Shown here: one piece after another, positions 55,782 through 64,000 of the stretch
Numbering within the stretch: the stretch's first letter is position 1
How the letters are laid out: every line of letters starts with the position of its first letter
NCBI RefSeq assembly: GCF_013111185.1
Contig: NZ_WVRE01000006.1
Span: forward strand, 62,001 to 126,000
From: Ruegeria sp. HKCCD7303
GTDB taxonomy: Bacteria > Pseudomonadota > Alphaproteobacteria > Rhodobacterales > Rhodobacteraceae
Reading direction: 5' to 3'
DNA length: 64,000 nt
The notes under the pieces: generated by a model
What the model was told of the DNA's origin: nothing
The model's input: the letters and a program-made list of their open reading frames with translations, nothing else
The model's database searches: none
Translations under genes and position numbers: made by a program

Positions 55782-56656
55782 GCGATGAAGTGTTGCACCT
55801 CGCGCGACTGGGCTTCAAGGTTCTTACGCATTTTTGAAAACGCCGCGGCTTCTAGTTGGCGCACGCGCTCCTTGGACAATCCCAGTTCATCGCCCAAGCT
55901 CTCCAACGTTCTGGCGGGTTCGCGCAACTTGCGTTCGCGCACGATGAAACGTTCGCGGTCGTTCAGCGCATTCATCGCGGTCAGCAACCACTCGCGCAGT
56001 TGAGCTGTGTCATGGCTGTGCTCAACAGAATCCGCAGCCTGTTCGCGATCATCCTCTAACGCATCGATCCACTCGCGCCCGTCTTCGTCCGCAGACTGAA
56101 CCGCGTTCAGCGAAAAATCCGAACCGGACAAACGCCCTTCCATCATTTCCACGTCGCGCAGAGGAACGCCAATCTCGGTAGCAATCATCTGATGCAGCTG
56201 GTGTCGATCCAACTCCAAGCCTTCGGTCGCCGCCTCACGCTCTAGCCGTGCCTGCACCCGCCGCATGTTGAAAAACAAGGACTTTTGGGATGAGGTGGAC
56301 CCAGTCCGCACCATGGACCAGTTCCGCATCACATAATCCTGGATGCTCGCCTTGATCCACCACACGGCATAAGTCGAAAAACGCACACCACGGTCCGGGT
56401 CGAACTTGTCTGCCGCTTTCATCAGGCCCAACCCGGCCTCTTGAATAAGATCGTTCATCGGCGCGCCATAGCGTTTGAATTTGGCTGCCATCGAAATGGC
56501 CAGACGCATATAAGCGGTAATTAGACGGTGCAAAGCCTGTTCATCACGGTCATCCCGCCAGGCGTACGCCAGTTTGAGTTCTGTTTCCGCATCCAGCAGC
56601 TCGGCCTTCATCGCTTGCCGGGACATCGAAAAGTCTGTCGCATTATCCAGTGCCAT
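55778..56656 (-). CDS. rpoH2: RNA polymerase sigma factor RpoH (RpoH-II type)
   Basis: Alternative sigma-32 family factor (292 aa). Region 2 shows LITAYMRLAISMAAKFKRYGAPMNDLIQEAGLGLMKAADKFDPDRGVRFSTYAVWWIKASIQDYVMRNWSMV in the usual order (parts: NDLIQEAGLG, GVRFSTYAVWWIKASI), with the RpoH-box-like QKSLFFNMRR next. Region 4 is ARTLESLGDELGLSKERVRQLEAAA. In Rhodobacter sphaeroides two RpoH paralogues divide heat shock and singlet-oxygen stress; sequence resemblance to RpoH-II is a judgement by eye. It is the first gene of a two-gene unit with chaN and is divergent from cobU. Confidence 0.9.
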   Translation of the reverse strand: MALDNATDFSMSRQAMKAELLDAETELKLAYAWRDDRDEQALHRLITAYMRLAISMAAKFKRYGAPMNDLIQEAGLGLMKAADKFDPDRGVRFSTYAVWWIKASIQDYVMRNWSMVRTGSTSSQKSLFFNMRRVQARLEREAATEGLELDRHQLHQMIATEIGVPLRDVEMMEGRLSGSDFSLNAVQSADEDGREWIDALEDDREQAADSVEHSHDTAQLREWLLTAMNALNDRERFIVRERKLREPARTLESLGDELGLSKERVRQLEAAAFSKMRKNLEAQSREVQHFIA

Positions 56657-56756
56657 AAACCTCTCCCCTGTTTTGCAGGCGCTGGCCGGACTTGCTTTGC
56701 CGACCTATGACCTTTACGCAAAACAGCACCAATCGGATCAACTAAAGGTAAGAATT

Positions 56757-57278
56757 GTGTCTCCAGATTTAACCTTGGTTCTGGGTGGAGCCTCCTCGGG
56801 CAAGTCGGTTTTCGCTGAGGAACTAGTTGTTTCCGCTGGGAAAAGCCGCGTTTACCTCGCGACATCACAAGTGTTTGATAACGAGATGCGCCAGAAGGTT
56901 GATCGCCATCTCGTGCAACGCGGCGACGGCTGGAGCACGGTTGAAGAACCCCTTGATCTGGGGCCGGTTCTGGCCCGCTTGTCCCAAGATCAGATTTGCC
57001 TGATTGATTGCGCTACAATGTGGCTGAGCAATCATCTGCTGGCGGACACGGATCTGGAAACGGCACAGACCAACCTGCTGGATGCCCTGAACGACTGCCC
57101 AGCCCAGGTTGTGATTGTCTCGAACGAGGTAGGTTACGGGATCGTCCCGGACAACGCCCTCGCTCGTCAATTCCGCGAGGCGCAGGGGCGGCTGAACATC
57201 GCCTTGGCGGCGCAGGCGGATCTGGTCGTACAGGTGACAGCCGGATTACCATCTGTTCTTAAAGGCCAATTGCCATGA
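56757..57278 (+). CDS. cobU: Bifunctional adenosylcobinamide kinase / adenosylcobinamide-phosphate guanylyltransferase
   Basis: Late cobalamin (B12) synthesis: phosphorylates adenosylcobinamide and transfers GMP. The 173-aa protein has Walker A GGASSGKSVFAEEL (about residues 8-21), the YLATSQVFDNEMRQKVDRH segment and WLSNHLL; EVGYGIVPDN corresponds to the guanine-binding part. A GTG start at 56757 with AAGG eight bases upstream gives the normal CobU N-terminus; a frame opening at 56574 overlaps the divergent rpoH2 start. It overlaps the phosphatase gene by four bases. Confidence 0.93.
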   Translation: MSPDLTLVLGGASSGKSVFAEELVVSAGKSRVYLATSQVFDNEMRQKVDRHLVQRGDGWSTVEEPLDLGPVLARLSQDQICLIDCATMWLSNHLLADTDLETAQTNLLDALNDCPAQVVIVSNEVGYGIVPDNALARQFREAQGRLNIALAAQADLVVQVTAGLPSVLKGQLP

Positions 57279-57853
57279 CACGCCTGCATCTTGTCCGCCA
57301 TGGGCCGACACATGCAAAAACCATGGTCGGTTGGTCAGATCTGCCTGCGGACCTGAGCGACACAGCAGCCTTGAGACGCCTGCATGATCATCTGCCGTCC
57401 GAGGCACTTGTGATCTCTTCCGACTTGTCTCGTGCCGTGGACACTGCCTCAGCCATTCAGGGCCCGCGCCGGCGCTTGCCTCATAACCCTGACCTTCGTG
57501 AGATTCATTTTGGCAGCTGGGAACTGCGTGGTTTCGCCGATATCGAAGCAGAAGATCCGGAGCTGGCTTTCGCTTATTGGGATAATCCTGGGGATGTCCG
57601 CCCTCCGCAGGGCGAAAGCTGGAACGATGTCCGATCCCGGGTCGATGCCGCAATCGACATGCTTTTAGCCGAGTACACGGGGCGCGATCTGGTGATCGTC
57701 GCGCATTTCGGCGTGATCCTCACGCAAGTGCAACGCGCTTTGGATCTGGACGGGCAGCAGACCTTTTCGCACCGGATCGACAATCTGTCTGTCACGGACA
57801 TCGGCTTGGAAGACAACACATGGTCGGTCGGCAAGATCAATCACCTTCCGTGA
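57275..57853 (+). CDS. Histidine phosphatase family protein (alpha-ribazole phosphatase-like)
   Basis: Phosphoglycerate-mutase-fold phosphatase (192 aa). The catalytic LVRHGPTH with the nucleophile His10, the second Arg-His region VIVAHFGVILT with catalytic His near 149, and SSDLSRAVDTAS match CobC/GpmB-like enzymes. The 4-bp overlap with cobU suggests it is the CobC alpha-ribazole-5'-phosphate phosphatase of the cobalamin pathway, which fits the context better than phosphoglycerate mutase. No other cob genes are present in the window. Confidence in fold is high, in exact substrate moderate. Confidence 0.87.
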   Translation: MTRLHLVRHGPTHAKTMVGWSDLPADLSDTAALRRLHDHLPSEALVISSDLSRAVDTASAIQGPRRRLPHNPDLREIHFGSWELRGFADIEAEDPELAFAYWDNPGDVRPPQGESWNDVRSRVDAAIDMLLAEYTGRDLVIVAHFGVILTQVQRALDLDGQQTFSHRIDNLSVTDIGLEDNTWSVGKINHLP

Positions 57854-57911
57854 ACTGACCCCGCACAAATCACTGTTTTACTGTGCCACCGGCCTGCGGC
57901 ATCGTTCAAGC

Positions 57912-58796
57912 ATGACTTATGATTTGTATATCGGTGACCGCCTCTTCTCCAGCTGGTCGATGCGCGGCTGGTTGATGCTGGAGAAGTTCAATCTCCCTTA
58001 TCGCAGCCACATGATCGGCCTTTATTCGGGCAGCATGAAACAAGACATGGAACCGCTGACCCCGGCCCGTCTGGTTCCCGCGCTGCGTCTGCCCGAAGGG
58101 ACGGTTGTGGGCGAAAGCCTGGCCATGGCCGAGACGCTGGCCGAGCGTCACCCTGAAGCTGGGCTGTGGCCTGCAGATCCCGCAGCGCGGGCAACCGCCC
58201 GCTGGCTTTGCGCTGAGATGGTTGCAGGGTTCAGCGCCCTTCGTGGCCAATGCCCGATGCAATTACAGCATGTGTGGCAAGGATTTGTCCCATCCTCCCA
58301 GACTTTAGCCGATCTTCAACGGATTGAGACACTCTGGGCACACGCGCGGCGTATCTCGGGTGCGCAAGACGGTCCGTTGTTCGGCACCTATTCGCTGGCA
58401 GATGTGTTCTACACGCCCGTCGCAGCACGGATCATGGGCTATGGGCTGCCAGTGTCCGAGGTGAACCGGGTCTATTGTTTAGACCTCCTGTCGGACCCAG
58501 CCGTGAGACAATGGCGCGCAATGGGTATGACAGTTCAATACAATCCATTCCCCTATCCGCAGGAGTTGTCATCGATGCCCTGGCCGGTCGGAGGGGACTC
58601 GAACGCCAAACCGGTATCAGGCGGCCCTTCCCTCAACGAGGCTTGTCCGTACTCCGGCAAACCGGTTGCGGATTTTATGGAATTGGATGGCCAATGCTGG
58701 GGGTTCTGCAATCCGTTCTGCCGCGACAAAACCGTGGCTGACCCCGGCGCATGGCCCAAATTCACCACCTTGCGCGTGTCCGTTAACGACTCTTAA
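57912..58796 (+). CDS. Glutathione S-transferase with C-terminal Cys-rich (YHS-like) domain
   Basis: A 294-aa protein. Residues 1-220 are a GST: an N-terminal thioredoxin-like fold with LFSSWSMRGWLMLE (the Ser-Met-Arg stretch where the glutathione-thiol residue is expected) and a helical C-domain. Residues about 230-288 form an extra domain, CPYSGKPVADFMELDG then WGFCNPFCRDKTVADP, with Cys 245, 262, 266 and 270, close to a YHS/TRASH metal-binding pattern (CPxTGKPV, FCxxxC). The gene is just upstream of comM, and its stop is seven bases before the hairpin that holds the comM start. Role: probable glutathione-dependent or metal-linked enzyme, substrate unknown. Confidence 0.85.
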   Translation: MTYDLYIGDRLFSSWSMRGWLMLEKFNLPYRSHMIGLYSGSMKQDMEPLTPARLVPALRLPEGTVVGESLAMAETLAERHPEAGLWPADPAARATARWLCAEMVAGFSALRGQCPMQLQHVWQGFVPSSQTLADLQRIETLWAHARRISGAQDGPLFGTYSLADVFYTPVAARIMGYGLPVSEVNRVYCLDLLSDPAVRQWRAMGMTVQYNPFPYPQELSSMPWPVGGDSNAKPVSGGPSLNEACPYSGKPVADFMELDGQCWGFCNPFCRDKTVADPGAWPKFTTLRVSVNDS

Positions 58797-58803
58797 ACCA
58801 CAC

Positions 58804-58847
58804 CCATGGCAGCAACGTCCTGTTAACCAAGAACAGGACTGCCATGG
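58804..58847 (+). promoter_or_regulatory. Hairpin sequestering the comM ribosome binding site and start codon
   Basis: Left arms CCATGGCAG (58804-58812) and TCCTGTT (58818-58824) pair perfectly with AACAGGA (58832-58838) and CTGCCATGG (58839-58847), a 16-bp stem interrupted only by a 5-base bulge (CAACG) and closed by a 7-base loop. The right arm contains the AGGA of the comM ribosome binding site and the ATG at 58844. There is no T tract. The structure begins seven bases after the GST stop codon, so a terminating ribosome could disturb it. Confidence 0.8.
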
Positions 58848-60358
58848 TCGCCCGTGCACATACCGTTGCCTTCCAAGGGGTCGATGCCCGCCCGGTCGAA
58901 GTGCAATGCGCCGTATCCCCCGGCCTGCCGGCCTTTTCCGTCGTGGGCCTGCCAGACAAGGCGGTATCCGAAGCCCGTGACCGCGTGCGCAGCGCGCTGA
59001 GCGCGATGGCAATCGCCTTGCCCTCAAAGCGGATCACCATCAACCTGTCCCCCGCCGACCTACCCAAGGAAGGCAGCCATTTTGACCTGCCCATAGCCGT
59101 CGCGCTGTTGTCGGCCTTAGAGATCATTCCAGCCGATGCCGCAGAAAGCACCGTAGCTTTGGGAGAGCTTTCACTTGACGGATCTTTGGTCCCGGTGGTT
59201 GGCGCCCTGCCTGCGGCGATGACGGCGGCATCTGATGACCGGATGTTGCTTTGCCCCCGCGCCTCCAGCGCCGAGGCGGCCTGGGTTGACGCAACGCAGG
59301 TGATCGGCGCGGAGTCTCTCGGCGATGTCGTGCGCCACTTCTCGGGCCAATCCCCCCTACCAGCCGCGCAGCCTGGCGAAGTAAACCTGACGCCCAGTGC
59401 ACGGGATCTGCGTGATGTAAAAGGGCAGGAGCGCGCCAAACGCGCCCTGGAGATCGCTGCCGCAGGTCGTCACCATCTGATCATGATCGGAACGCCGGGA
59501 TCGGGTAAATCCATGCTGGCCGCGCGGCTTCCCGGCATCCTGCCGCCCCTGACCGCAGTCGAAGCTTTAGAGACCTCGATGATCCAGTCTTTGTGCGGTT
59601 TGCTGGACGAAGGCGGCATCAATCGCACGCGCCCGTTTCGCGAGCCCCACCATACGGCCTCGATGGCCGCAATCGTTGGGGGCGGCAAAGGCGCGAAACC
59701 CGGTGAGATTTCGCTGGCTCATAACGGCGTGCTGTTCATGGATGAATTTCCTGAGTTTCCACGCACCGTTCTGGAAACGTTGCGCCAACCCATCGAAACC
59801 GGTGAAGTTATGGTGGCGCGCGCCAATGCGCATGTGAAGTATCCTTGCCGGTTCATGCTAGTGGCCGCTGCCAACCCTTGCAAATGCGGTTATCTGACAG
59901 ACCCCTCTCGTGCCTGCTCACGCGCGCCGGGCTGTGGCGAGGACTATCTGAACCGCATATCAGGGCCGTTGATGGACAGGTTCGACCTGAGGATTGAAGT
60001 ACCGCCGGTGGAATTCACTGATCTTGACTTGCCGCCATCCGGCGACAGCTCTGCTACGGTTGCTGAACGGGTCGAAAACGCCCGCGCCATTCAGGCGAAC
60101 CGATTTCAAGACACCCCACATATGCGCCAAAACGCGGATGCAGAAGGGAAGGTTCTGGAAGAGATCGCAACACCCGATGCAGAAGGTAAAGAGCTGTTGC
60201 TGAAAGCGGCAGACCGGTTTGGCCTGTCCGCCCGCGCGTTTCATCGCATTCTGCGCGTGGCGCGCACAATTGCCGATTTGGAAGGATCCGCAAACGTCCA
60301 CAGATCGCACGTAGCCGAGGCGCTGAGCTTTCGCATCAGCGCCCGGGTCATGGCTTAG
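58844..60358 (+). CDS. comM: YifB/ComM family Mg-chelatase-like AAA ATPase
   Basis: Hexameric branch-migration helicase used in natural transformation (504 aa). The N-terminal ChlI-like domain begins with [23 protein letters not shown] in short motifs ([10 protein letters not shown]), then the Walker [11 protein letters not shown] (about residue 210), Walker [10 protein letters not shown] and the sensor segment FRDPHHTAS in the related form [19 protein letters not shown] cysteine cluster (about 345-365) is a zinc-like feature. AGGA stands five bases before ATG 58844, but it and the start codon lie in a hairpin. It ends convergently with gshB with overlapping stops. Confidence 0.94.
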   Translation: MVARAHTVAFQGVDARPVEVQCAVSPGLPAFSVVGLPDKAVSEARDRVRSALSAMAIALPSKRITINLSPADLPKEGSHFDLPIAVALLSALEIIPADAAESTVALGELSLDGSLVPVVGALPAAMTAASDDRMLLCPRASSAEAAWVDATQVIGAESLGDVVRHFSGQSPLPAAQPGEVNLTPSARDLRDVKGQERAKRALEIAAAGRHHLIMIGTPGSGKSMLAARLPGILPPLTAVEALETSMIQSLCGLLDEGGINRTRPFREPHHTASMAAIVGGGKGAKPGEISLAHNGVLFMDEFPEFPRTVLETLRQPIETGEVMVARANAHVKYPCRFMLVAAANPCKCGYLTDPSRACSRAPGCGEDYLNRISGPLMDRFDLRIEVPPVEFTDLDLPPSGDSSATVAERVENARAIQANRFQDTPHMRQNADAEGKVLEEIATPDAEGKELLLKAADRFGLSARAFHRILRVARTIADLEGSANVHRSHVAEALSFRISARVMA

Positions 60359-61287
60359 ATTTTGGCTTCGATGGCCTGCCAGATTTTTTCGGCAATGTTG
60401 ACGCCGTCAAAGCGCTCAAGCTCTTGAATGCCGGTGGGTGAGGTCACGTTGATCTCGGTCAGATAGTCGCCAATCACGTCGATACCGACAAAGATCTGAC
60501 CTTTTTCTTTAAGCAGGGGGCCGATGGCCGCGCAGATCTCAAGATCACGCTCTGACAAGCCAATCTTTTCCGGACGCCCGCCTACATGCATGTTGGATCG
60601 CGTTTCACCTGCGGCAGGAACCCGGTTGATCGCACCAACAACTTCGCCGTCGACCAAAATCACCCGCTTGTCGCCATTGCTGACGTCCGGCAGAAATTTC
60701 TGCACGATCAGAGGCTCACGCGAGAAGCCCGTGAACAACTCGTGCAGAGACGTCAGGTTTCGATCATTGGCATCCAAACGGAACACGCCTGCGCCGCCAT
60801 TGCCATAAAGCGGTTTGAGGATGATATCGCCATGCTTTTCCTTGAACGCTTTGATCGTTTGCAGATCACGCGCGATCGTTGTCGGCGGTGTCAGGTCAGG
60901 GAAATCCAGCACCAGCAGCTTTTCCGGATAGTTACGCACCCAGAAAGGGTCGTTGACCACAAGCGTCTGACCCTTGAGACGATCCAGCAAATGCGTGGAC
61001 GTGATGTAGTGCATGTCAAACGGAGGGTCCTGTCGCAACCAGACCACATCGAAATCAGCCAGATCAACCTCGCGTTCGGGTCCCAAGACGGCCGGATCAC
61101 CTGCGACCCGCTGCACTGTCATGTCGTGGCCACGCGCTGTGATGCGGCCTTCCTGATAGACCAGTTGATCCGGCCCGTAGAAAAACAGCGAATGCCCGCG
61201 CGCCTGCGCCTCTTCCGCCAGTCGGAATGAGCTGTCGGCGTTGATGTCCACGGCCCCGATCGGGTCCATTTGAAAGGCGATTTTCAT
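60355..61287 (-). CDS. gshB: Glutathione synthetase
   Basis: ATP-grasp ligase (310 aa) joining gamma-glutamylcysteine with glycine. Conserved parts are [19 protein letters not shown] (N-terminal, in short motifs DPIGAVDI), the ATP-grasp signature [18 protein letters not shown] (as [13 protein letters not shown] near residue 158) and [17 protein letters not shown] at the end. It is the last gene of the rsmI-yraN-gshB minus-strand cluster; a hairpin with the GAGGG site in its loop precedes the ATG. Its stop overlaps that of comM. Confidence 0.95.
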   Translation of the reverse strand: MKIAFQMDPIGAVDINADSSFRLAEEAQARGHSLFFYGPDQLVYQEGRITARGHDMTVQRVAGDPAVLGPEREVDLADFDVVWLRQDPPFDMHYITSTHLLDRLKGQTLVVNDPFWVRNYPEKLLVLDFPDLTPPTTIARDLQTIKAFKEKHGDIILKPLYGNGGAGVFRLDANDRNLTSLHELFTGFSREPLIVQKFLPDVSNGDKRVILVDGEVVGAINRVPAAGETRSNMHVGGRPEKIGLSERDLEICAAIGPLLKEKGQIFVGIDVIGDYLTEINVTSPTGIQELERFDGVNIAEKIWQAIEAKI

Positions 61288-61311
61288 GGCGTGTCCCTCA
61301 GTTTCACGCCA
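61287..61311 (-). promoter_or_regulatory. Hairpin displaying the gshB Shine-Dalgarno in its loop
   Basis: A 7-bp stem (minus-strand TGGCGTG / CACGCCA) encloses an 11-base loop that contains GAGGG; the final A of the stem is the first base of the ATG. The site is exposed rather than hidden, and the start is held close to it. Confidence 0.45.
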
Positions 61312-61348
61312 GATACATGGCCCAGCAGGCCCTGGGGTTCAATGGGGC

Positions 61349-61720
61349 TTAGGCGTGACCAAAGGCGTTTTCGATGATTTGAACTGCGCCAGACCCATCC
61401 ACCAGAGCCGCGTCAAAGCGCGCTTCGGTGAGTTGCCCGTTTGGTTCTTTTTCTAGAAACTGAGCAGCCGAAGCGTAGATTCGATCAATCTGTCTGGCGC
61501 TGATCCGGGCCGCCGCCTTTTCAAAACTACTGCTTTTCTTGACTTCGATGAACACAAGCCCAGCCCCGTTGCGCGCGATCAGATCGATTTCACCGCCCGG
61601 GCCGCGCCAGCGTCTATGCAGAATGGTCAAGCCGCGGCGCTCATAATCCTCAGCAACCCGAAGCTCTGCCGCCTGCCCGGCGTGGTAGGAAACAGAGCCC
61701 TGATTTGTCCGCCGACCCAT
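61349..61720 (-). CDS. yraN: YraN family protein (UPF0102)
   Basis: Small endonuclease-fold protein (123 aa). It has the restriction-endonuclease-like core: AELRVAEDYERRGLTILHRRWRGPGGEIDLIAR with the GEIDLI acidic residue, then VFIEVKKSSS, the (D/E)xK motif EVKK. The basic stretch SARQIDRIYASAAQFLE follows. YraN proteins lie between rsmI and gshB in many proteobacteria, as here. Substrate is unknown; a role in DNA or RNA processing is inferred. The start is four bases after the rsmI stop. Confidence 0.9.
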   Translation of the reverse strand: MGRRTNQGSVSYHAGQAAELRVAEDYERRGLTILHRRWRGPGGEIDLIARNGAGLVFIEVKKSSSFEKAAARISARQIDRIYASAAQFLEKEPNGQLTEARFDAALVDGSGAVQIIENAFGHA

Positions 61721-61724
61721 GTCA

Positions 61725-62579
61725 TCATTTTCCCAGTTTCAGAGCTTTCTGGTAAATCGGTCGGCGCGGCAGGTCATACATTTTTGAAACAAGATCTGCC
61801 GCATCCCGAACCGAGTGGCTTTCCAACGCTCGCTTCAAAGCCTCTTCTACGTCAGATTCATTAACGCTTTGCGAATGGCTACGATCCACAAGCACAACGA
61901 TTTCACCTTTGACTGACTTGCCTTGGTACTCCTCGGCCAAATCGGCCAGGGTTGCTCGGCGAATCTCTTCGAATTTTTTGGTCAATTCGCGGCACAACGC
62001 CGCCTGACGGTCTGCCCCCAGCACCAAGGCCAGATCTGACAAGCTGGCGGATACACGTTTTGGGGACTCATAAATCACAAGCGTGCCCGGAATGTCCTTC
62101 AATGCCTCAATCCGGGCGCGGCGTGCGCCGGCTGCATTGGGCAGAAATCCTGTAAAAAAGAAGGCATCTGTCGGAAGACCCGCCAATGTCAGCGCTGTCA
62201 AGGCAGCCGACGCGCCGGGGGCGCAGGTCACCGTGTGCCCGGCCTCAGCCGCCTGCTTGCCCAGATCATAACCCGGATCCGCAATAAGCGGCATTCCGGC
62301 CTCGGACGCATAGGCAACCGATTGCCCTTGAGCCAGCGCCTCCATGATTTTGCCGCGCGCGCCTGCACCGCTGTGGTCGTGATAGGCTTGAATCCGGCGC
62401 CCCTCGAGCGGGATGCCGTGGATTTCCATCAATCGGCGCAGGCTTCGGGTGTCCTCCGCTGCGATCACGTCGGCAGATGCCAGAACATCCAAGGCCCTGA
62501 GCGTAATGTCGCGCGCGGTTCCGATCGGAGTGGCAACAAAATACAGGCCCGCAGTCAATCTGATCTTTTGGAAATTCAA
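61725..62579 (-). CDS. rsmI: 16S rRNA (cytidine(1402)-2'-O)-methyltransferase
   Basis: Methylates C1402 in the 16S rRNA decoding site (284 aa), a tetrapyrrole-methylase-fold enzyme. Conserved parts are GLYFVATPIGTARDITLRALDVL (short motif VATPIGTARD), AEDTRSLRRLMEIHGI and the SAM-site motif ASEAGMPLIADPGYDLG. Most relatives have SDAG at this point; this protein has SEAG, a conservative but uncommon change. It precedes yraN and gshB on the minus strand and is divergent from the lpoA-like gene. Confidence 0.94.
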   Translation of the reverse strand: MNFQKIRLTAGLYFVATPIGTARDITLRALDVLASADVIAAEDTRSLRRLMEIHGIPLEGRRIQAYHDHSGAGARGKIMEALAQGQSVAYASEAGMPLIADPGYDLGKQAAEAGHTVTCAPGASAALTALTLAGLPTDAFFFTGFLPNAAGARRARIEALKDIPGTLVIYESPKRVSASLSDLALVLGADRQAALCRELTKKFEEIRRATLADLAEEYQGKSVKGEIVVLVDRSHSQSVNESDVEEALKRALESHSVRDAADLVSKMYDLPRRPIYQKALKLGK

Positions 62580-62667
62580 AGCTGGACCCTCACAGCGTGA
62601 CGTTTATTATCGCGGCTCGACAGAACAGAAGCATTCATAGCCGTCGGATCAGGGAGTTTTCATTTAG

Positions 62668-63840
62668 ATGTTCACCGTTTGCAAGCCCGTTAGCAAGTTG
62701 GCGAAAGCCGCCGCTGCCCTGACAACCGCGGCGTTTCTGGCCGCCTGTGAACCCGGCGGCCTTGGGGGTGGACCTTCGATCAATACTTCTGCTCCGGTTC
62801 CGGTGGCCCTGCTTGTCCCCAGCGGGTCTGGCCAGTCAGGCGATGCGGCATTGGCGCAAAGTCTGGAAAATGCCGCGCGTCTGGCAATGTCTGATCTGCC
62901 CAATGTGACAATTGACCTGCGCGTTTACGACACTGCCGGAAACCCGAACACGGCAACGGCCGTGGCCCAGCAAGCCGTTGCGGATGGTGCCAAGATCATT
63001 ATCGGCCCGGTCTATGCGCAGGCCGCAAATGCCGCCGGGTTGGCGGTGTTGAGTAACAACGTCAACGTTCTTTCGTTTTCGAACAACACCAGCATCGCAG
63101 GCGGCAACGTCTTTGTCCTGGGCCCAACATTCGACAATACGGCCAACCGGCTGGCGAGCTTTGCGGGCAGTCAGGGCAAGGTCAACACGGTGATCGTGCA
63201 CAGCAACGACGCCGCAGGCCAATTGGGCCAAGCTGCGATTGCCAACGCGCTGGCCAGCAGCCCGGTCAACAACGCCGGCACTGTTGGCTACGACCGCTCG
63301 CAGCAGGGCGTTATCAACTCGGTGCCCACAATCAAAGCAACAGTTGATTCGACCGGAGCCGATTCGATTTTCCTAACTGCTACGACGGCGGGTGCCCTGC
63401 CATTGTTCTCGCAATTGTTGCCCGAGGCCGGAGTTTCTCAGGCCACGACGCAATTCATCGGTCTGACACGCTGGGATATTCCTCCGCAAACATTGGAACT
63501 GCCGGGTGTACAAGGCGGCTGGTTTGCGCTGCCCGATCCGTCCAAGGCACAGGCATATCGCCAACGTTACAACGCGACATATGGCGAAGCGCCCCACCCG
63601 ATCAGCGGTTTGGCCTATGATGGTATTGCTGCCATCGGGGCTCTGGTCAGCCAAGGCAAATCCGACGCTCTGACCTCTGCGGCCCTGACTCAGAACGCCG
63701 GCTTCCAGGGCGTCGGCGGCATCTTCCGTCTGCGTCCGAACGGCACCAACGAACGCGGCCTGGCGGTCGCCACGATCCAGAACAAACAGGTGGTTGTTAT
63801 TGACCCTGCCCCACAAAGCTTCTCTGGCGCCGGCTTCTGA
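62668..63840 (+). CDS. Penicillin-binding protein activator, LpoA-like lipoprotein (periplasmic-binding fold)
   Basis: A 390-aa lipoprotein with a lipobox LAAC at about residues 24-27 (cleavage before Cys27 and anchoring). The rest is a type I periplasmic-binding-protein fold with SLENAARLAMSDL, ADGAKIIIGPVYAQAANA (short motifs) and VLSFSNNTSIAGGN, as in LppC/LpoA, which stimulates PBP1A. Rhodobacteraceae forms lack the N-terminal TPR domain of E. coli LpoA, and this one too has only the single domain. GGGAG lies upstream of the ATG. Divergent from rsmI; glnD-like codons follow. Confidence 0.85.
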   Translation: MFTVCKPVSKLAKAAAALTTAAFLAACEPGGLGGGPSINTSAPVPVALLVPSGSGQSGDAALAQSLENAARLAMSDLPNVTIDLRVYDTAGNPNTATAVAQQAVADGAKIIIGPVYAQAANAAGLAVLSNNVNVLSFSNNTSIAGGNVFVLGPTFDNTANRLASFAGSQGKVNTVIVHSNDAAGQLGQAAIANALASSPVNNAGTVGYDRSQQGVINSVPTIKATVDSTGADSIFLTATTAGALPLFSQLLPEAGVSQATTQFIGLTRWDIPPQTLELPGVQGGWFALPDPSKAQAYRQRYNATYGEAPHPISGLAYDGIAAIGALVSQGKSDALTSAALTQNAGFQGVGGIFRLRPNGTNERGLAVATIQNKQVVVIDPAPQSFSGAGF

Positions 63841-63859
63841 TCAGCCGGGCGTCAGCCCT

Positions 63860-64000
63860 TTGCCTAAGAGCTCATTAATCTGCCCCGCCGAAGACATCTT
63901 CGACAGTGCCAACGTCAACGACGCGCTGGCGCTGGCGTTTGAATCATGCACAGACAACAGCAAAGTACGGGCCGAAACGGTGCGTATCCTGCGCGATGCG
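63860..64000 (+). CDS. glnD: 5' end of probable [protein-PII] uridylyltransferase
   Basis: Only 47 codons lie in the window. The frame reads LICPAEDIFDSANVNDALALAF and then TDNSKVRAETVRILRDA, a short N-terminal segment resembling the start of Rhodobacteraceae GlnD (ICxxxxIFD... followed by a basic helix), the nitrogen-sensor enzyme that uridylylates PII proteins. The start is uncertain: a TTG at 63860 is the nearest candidate, and upstream TTG or CTG codons overlap the lpoA-like gene. The catalytic nucleotidyltransferase part is beyond the window, so the identification is tentative. Confidence 0.55.
   Translation, partial: MPKSSLICPAEDIFDSANVNDALALAFESCTDNSKVRAETVRILRDA

Overview
The window looks like chromosomal DNA of an alphaproteobacterium of the Rhodobacteraceae, most likely the marine Roseobacter group (Ruegeria/Phaeobacter-like). 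Supporting signs are a class I lysyl-tRNA synthetase, an RpoH-II type sigma factor, an NDUFS4-like accessory subunit of complex I, a VPLPA-CTERM surface protein, a ThiF-family protein with an N-terminal membrane domain, and generally high GC content. Genus and species are inference. I saw no insertion sequence, prophage, CRISPR array or rRNA.

Layout. 1-5650: a minus-strand myo-inositol locus (iolG, a three-gene sugar/inositol ABC importer, 5'-part of iolD) with a perfect 16-bp LacI-type palindrome in front of iolG and a near copy inside its 3' end. 6000-9400: tRNA-Arg(UCU), a GNAT enzyme, the complex I accessory subunit and uvrB. 9400-13200: small orphan genes, including a low-GC membrane/coiled-coil gene, two ABM-fold proteins, an Excalibur-domain protein, a flavin-fold protein and a universal stress protein. 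13200-19750: a large beta-helix protein, DUF4864, lysS, a methyltransferase/EamA pair and a TerB-like protein. 19760-24270: dacB-nadD-MOSC on the minus strand, then ettA with a strong terminator. 24280-26210: the most accessory-looking stretch, with an abortive-infection-like membrane gene split at a perfect A AAA AAG slippery heptamer and an acidic VPLPA-CTERM protein. 26200-36400: cspA, an L,D-transpeptidase, the tesA/ybbA/ybbP cluster, an Rrf2 (NsrR-like) regulator with a candidate operator, a gamma-glutamylcyclotransferase-like gene, gltX, a Tat-exported metallo-beta-lactamase-fold enzyme and a DAO-type oxidoreductase.

36600-64000: nadE; a secreted protein made of eighteen 23-residue MORN repeats; an SDR; leuA behind a leucine-rich leader peptide; rlmJ; the rod-shape operon mreB-mreC-mreD-mrdA-rodA followed by ghrA; an M3 peptidase; the coaBC-dut-thiF group; rpoH2 overlapping a ChaN-family gene; cobU with a phosphatase; a GST carrying a cysteine-rich C-terminal domain; comM with its ribosome binding site and start codon buried in a hairpin; the rsmI-yraN-gshB group; an LpoA-like lipoprotein; and the first codons of a probable glnD.

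How the genes work together: the iol locus imports and oxidises inositol; mre/mrd/rodA, dacB, the L,D-transpeptidase and LpoA form a cell-wall set; nadD and nadE are NAD synthesis; gshB, the GST and the GGCT-like gene belong to glutathione metabolism. The signals most worth following are regulatory: the split Abi-like gene, the comM hairpin, the leuA leader and the paired iol operators.
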